Of a stretch of 7,031 bases of DNA, positions 5,240 through 7,031 are shown one piece after another. Position 1 is the stretch's first letter; every line of letters starts with the position of its first letter. The notes under the pieces were generated by a model that had not been told where the DNA came from, ran no database searches, and saw only the letters and a program-made list of their open reading frames with translations. Source of the DNA: Synechococcales cyanobacterium PMM_0085 (GTDB lineage: Bacteria > Cyanobacteriota > Cyanobacteriia > Elainellales > Elainellaceae). Where the stretch lies: positions 1 to 7,031 of the forward strand of contig CASBQJ010000099.1 of assembly GCA_949127705.1 (NCBI GenBank), in the 5' to 3' direction. The translations under genes and the position numbers were made by a program.

Positions 5240-6727
5240 ATGTCACAATCTAATTCCCCAGCCCAAGTCTCTGCTTCCAGCCATCCTAGAGCTTTATGCA
5301 GTGCATGCCCCGAACGCCAAGCGATCGCCCTGATTTCCATTCACAACGACCCAGCGGCTGAACCCGGCAAAGAAGAAGCCAGCGGCCAAAGTATCTATGT
5401 CCGCCAGATTGGTGAAGCCCTCGCCAAACTAGGATGGCAGGTCGATCTATTTACCCGTAAAGCCCATTTAGATGATCCGACGATTGTGCAGCATTCGCCC
5501 CATTGCCGCACCATTCGTCTGGTAGCTGGACCGCAAGACTTTGTTCCCCGCGATCATTTACTTCAACATTTGCCCGAATTTGTCGAGTCGTTTAAAGCAT
5601 TTCAAAGCAAAGATGGCGCTAATTATCCGCTGATCCACACCAATTATTGGTTGTCGGGTTGGGTCGGATTGCAGTTAAAACAAGATCGCAACATTCAAAT
5701 GTTGCATACCTATCACTCGTTGGGTGCGGTCAAATATCGAGCCATGCTGCATCGACCGGCGATCGCCGACACTCGCCTTGCCACCGAACGGCAAATTTTG
5801 GAAGAAGCCAACTGTGTAGTAGCCACTAGCCCCCAAGAGCTAGAAACGTTGCAGGCGCTGGTTTCGGGTCAGGGATCAGTAGAAGTAGTTCCCTGCGGTA
5901 CCGCTATCGATCCCGTCCAAACTCTGCCTAAAACTGAGGCGCGGGCCAAGTTGGGTTTTGCCCCGCACGAACAAATCGTCCTGTACGTAGGTCGATTTGA
6001 CACTCGTAAGGGAATTGAAACTCTGGTACAGGCTTTTGCTCAGTTAAAGGGCAAGGTGGGGGGTCAAACCGCTGAGGGCGAACCCGCTCGACTCCAGCCT
6101 GTGCGGTCTTCCCATGCTCGTTTGGTGTTTGTGGGAGGAACTGAGATTGATCCAGCCGATAAAGTAGAGCGGCAGCGGATTGAGCAGTTGGTTCAAGCAT
6201 TGGGGCTGACCCAGCATACCCAGTTTGTGGGTCAAGTCGAGCATCACCTAATTCCGTTGTACTACACGGCGGCTGACGTCTGCGTGATCCCAAGTCACTA
6301 TGAGCCGTTTGGGCTGGTTGCAGTTGAAGCGATGGCCTGCGGGACTCCTGTGGTCGCGTCTGACGTCGGGGGTTTGAAGTTTACGGTGATCCCCGAAGAG
6401 ACAGGACTACTGGTGGCTCCCCAAGATGTAGCCGGGTTTGCGGACGCGATCGCCCGTATCCTCAATGACGAATTGTGGGCGGGAAAGCTGCGGCGTCAGG
6501 CATCGCTGCGAGTGCAGCAAAACTTTAGCTGGACAGGCGTAGCAGCCCGACTCAGCGATCTCTATCGTCGCTTGCTGGCTCAATCTCTCACAGATGAGCT
6601 AATTTGGAATACGCTCGTGCCAGATCCACAAGAGTTGATCAGCGTCACACTTGAACCAGTCATGACGGGTACATTAAAAGAGAGCAGTAAGCTGCCGATA
6701 GATATGAGTTTGGTGAAAGTTTTTTGA
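5240..6727 (+). CDS. MshA/SPS-like GT4 glycosyltransferase
   Basis: A 495-residue GT-B glycosyltransferase of the family 4 branch that includes MshA (inositol-phosphate GlcNAc transferase) and sucrose-phosphate synthase. About 25 variable residues precede the Rossmann start AIALISIHNDPAAEPGKEE (28-46). The glycine loop reads ASGQSIYVRQIGEAL (47-61), then GWQVDLFTRK (65-74), HTNYWLSGWVG (133-143), and LHTYHSLGAVK (155-165). In the donor domain: VPCGTAID (217-224), YVGRFDTRKG (249-258; R252 and K257 predicted to bind donor phosphates), and E-x7-E EPFGLVAVE (E355, E363). A Gly/Gln-rich insert (about 270-292) and an acidic, divergent C-terminal tail (about 450-495) are not part of the core. There is no membrane segment. 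The glycine loop differs from the usual GGxN form, so an MshA-type acceptor is unlikely. Substrates are unknown; automatic labels such as D-inositol-3-phosphate glycosyltransferase should be distrusted. Three HIP1 octamers lie inside it. It is not tightly coupled to the first glycosyltransferase. Confidence 0.96.
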   Translation: MSQSNSPAQVSASSHPRALCSACPERQAIALISIHNDPAAEPGKEEASGQSIYVRQIGEALAKLGWQVDLFTRKAHLDDPTIVQHSPHCRTIRLVAGPQDFVPRDHLLQHLPEFVESFKAFQSKDGANYPLIHTNYWLSGWVGLQLKQDRNIQMLHTYHSLGAVKYRAMLHRPAIADTRLATERQILEEANCVVATSPQELETLQALVSGQGSVEVVPCGTAIDPVQTLPKTEARAKLGFAPHEQIVLYVGRFDTRKGIETLVQAFAQLKGKVGGQTAEGEPARLQPVRSSHARLVFVGGTEIDPADKVERQRIEQLVQALGLTQHTQFVGQVEHHLIPLYYTAADVCVIPSHYEPFGLVAVEAMACGTPVVASDVGGLKFTVIPEETGLLVAPQDVAGFADAIARILNDELWAGKLRRQASLRVQQNFSWTGVAARLSDLYRRLLAQSLTDELIWNTLVPDPQELISVTLEPVMTGTLKESSKLPIDMSLVKVF

Positions 6728-6741
6728 TTCTGGGTGAATCA
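6725..6741 (+). repeat. TGATTC/GAATCA inverted repeat at the stop codon
   Basis: TGATTC (6725-6730, including the TGA stop) and GAATCA (6736-6741) pair around TGGGT. The arms match those at 5165-5182. It is too weak for a terminator alone. Confidence 0.4.
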
Positions 6742-6759
6742 TTGCTGAGCCATGGCTAA

Positions 6760-6805
6760 ATAGAGGGGGGTGTTTAAACGGTCGCGGTTAAACATGCCCC
6801 TCTAT
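6760..6805 (+). terminator. Strong hairpin downstream of the second glycosyltransferase (terminator-like, no T-run)
   Basis: The arms at 6760-6777 and 6788-6805 are 18 bp each: ATAGAGGGG pairs with CCCCTCTAT, then one mismatch and one G-U pair, then TGTTTAA with TTAAACA, around a 10-nt loop. It starts 33 nt after the stop. The bases that follow (GCTTGTAAAGC) have no T-run, so it may block 3' exonucleases, act with another factor, or be an inserted palindromic repeat instead of an intrinsic terminator. Confidence 0.5.
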
Positions 6806-7005
6806 GCTTGTAAAGCAATCATATTGTGTAAAGCAACCGCCAAGTCATGAGAACGGTGGATTTTTTGTGGATACATTGCGCATCTACAGAAACCACATAC
6901 CTCATGCAAGCGGTTGACTCTACAAACCATTAGGTGTGCAGCTAGAGCATATACCTGACAGCATGTGCAACTAGAATATTCAGGAAATTCAAGGACTCTC
7001 CCGTA
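6806..7005. other. Intergenic region before the last gene start
   Basis: No gene is seen. It contains the direct repeat TGTAAAGCAA at 6809-6818 and 6827-6836 (18-bp period), a T6 run at 6861-6866 after a weak stem ACCG/CGGT (6836-6857), a lone -35-like TTGACT at 6914-6919 without a good -10 at normal spacing, and a near-repeat TGTGCARCTAGA at 6935-6946 and 6964-6975 (11 of 12 identical). Confidence 0.5.
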
Positions 7006-7031
7006 ATGCCAGATATTCTCCAGCTAGATGG
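7006..7031 (+). CDS. Probable start of a further gene (cut by window end)
   Basis: ATG at 7006 begins MPDILQLDG and stays open to the window end. AAGGA at 6991-6995 stands 10 nt upstream, a plausible ribosome binding site. The frame is open back to a TAG at 6943-6945 with no other ATG, GTG or TTG start. Nine codons are too few to name a family, and the call could be wrong. Confidence 0.4.

Noticed and set aside
5928..6293. 121-codon open frame on the minus strand
   Set aside because: It lies fully inside the second glycosyltransferase, whose donor-domain motifs are clear. The antisense product has low-complexity composition and no recognisable domain.
6836..6866. Weak stem followed by six T residues, a possible intrinsic terminator
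   Set aside because: The stem is only 4 bp with a 14-nt loop, too unstable to call.
6936..6949. 14-bp match (GTGCAGCTAGAGCA) to the GAF gene at 370-383, reverse strand
   Set aside because: One such 14-mer in 7 kb is within chance, and one copy codes for the GAF linker.

Overview
The window looks like a piece of a cyanobacterial chromosome. The strongest sign is the octamer GCGATCGC (HIP1), which occurs 13 times in 7 kb, inside genes and between them; chance alone would give about 0.1 copies. The protein families agree: a soluble multi-PAS histidine kinase, a cyanobacterial-type GAF protein, and two GT-B family 4 glycosyltransferases. The exact genus cannot be told from this sequence; a filamentous, Leptolyngbya-like strain is only a guess.

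Layout. The left half lies on the minus strand. A multi-PAS sensor histidine kinase (3199 to 557, TTG start) is followed after 89 nt by the first 155 codons of a GAF-domain signalling protein (467 running off position 1), probably in one operon. The right half lies on the plus strand: a 359-residue GT4 glycosyltransferase (3622-4701), a 538-nt intergenic stretch, and a 495-residue MshA/sucrose-phosphate-synthase-like GT4 glycosyltransferase (5240-6727). After 278 non-coding nt there is a probable start of another plus-strand gene at 7006, with only its first nine codons visible.

The kinase and the first glycosyltransferase are divergently transcribed from an AT-rich 421-nt region that holds overlapping candidate promoters and a perfect 9-bp inverted repeat. 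The region between the two glycosyltransferases is the richest non-coding part. It holds a 46-bp element of two tandem hairpins inside an outer stem (a three-way-junction fold), a perfect 11-bp inverted repeat overlapping a candidate promoter, and a 16-bp tandem duplication in a long putative leader. Downstream of the second glycosyltransferase is a very strong 18-bp-arm hairpin without a T-run.

How the genes may work together (inference): the two soluble glycosyltransferases probably act on a glycan or glycolipid made at the cytoplasmic face, and the kinase/GAF pair is a sensory module. No response regulator, transporter or polymerase is in the window, so a link between signalling and sugar transfer rests only on adjacency. 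No complete undescribed system is evident. The unexplained material is the structured non-coding DNA around the glycosyltransferase genes.
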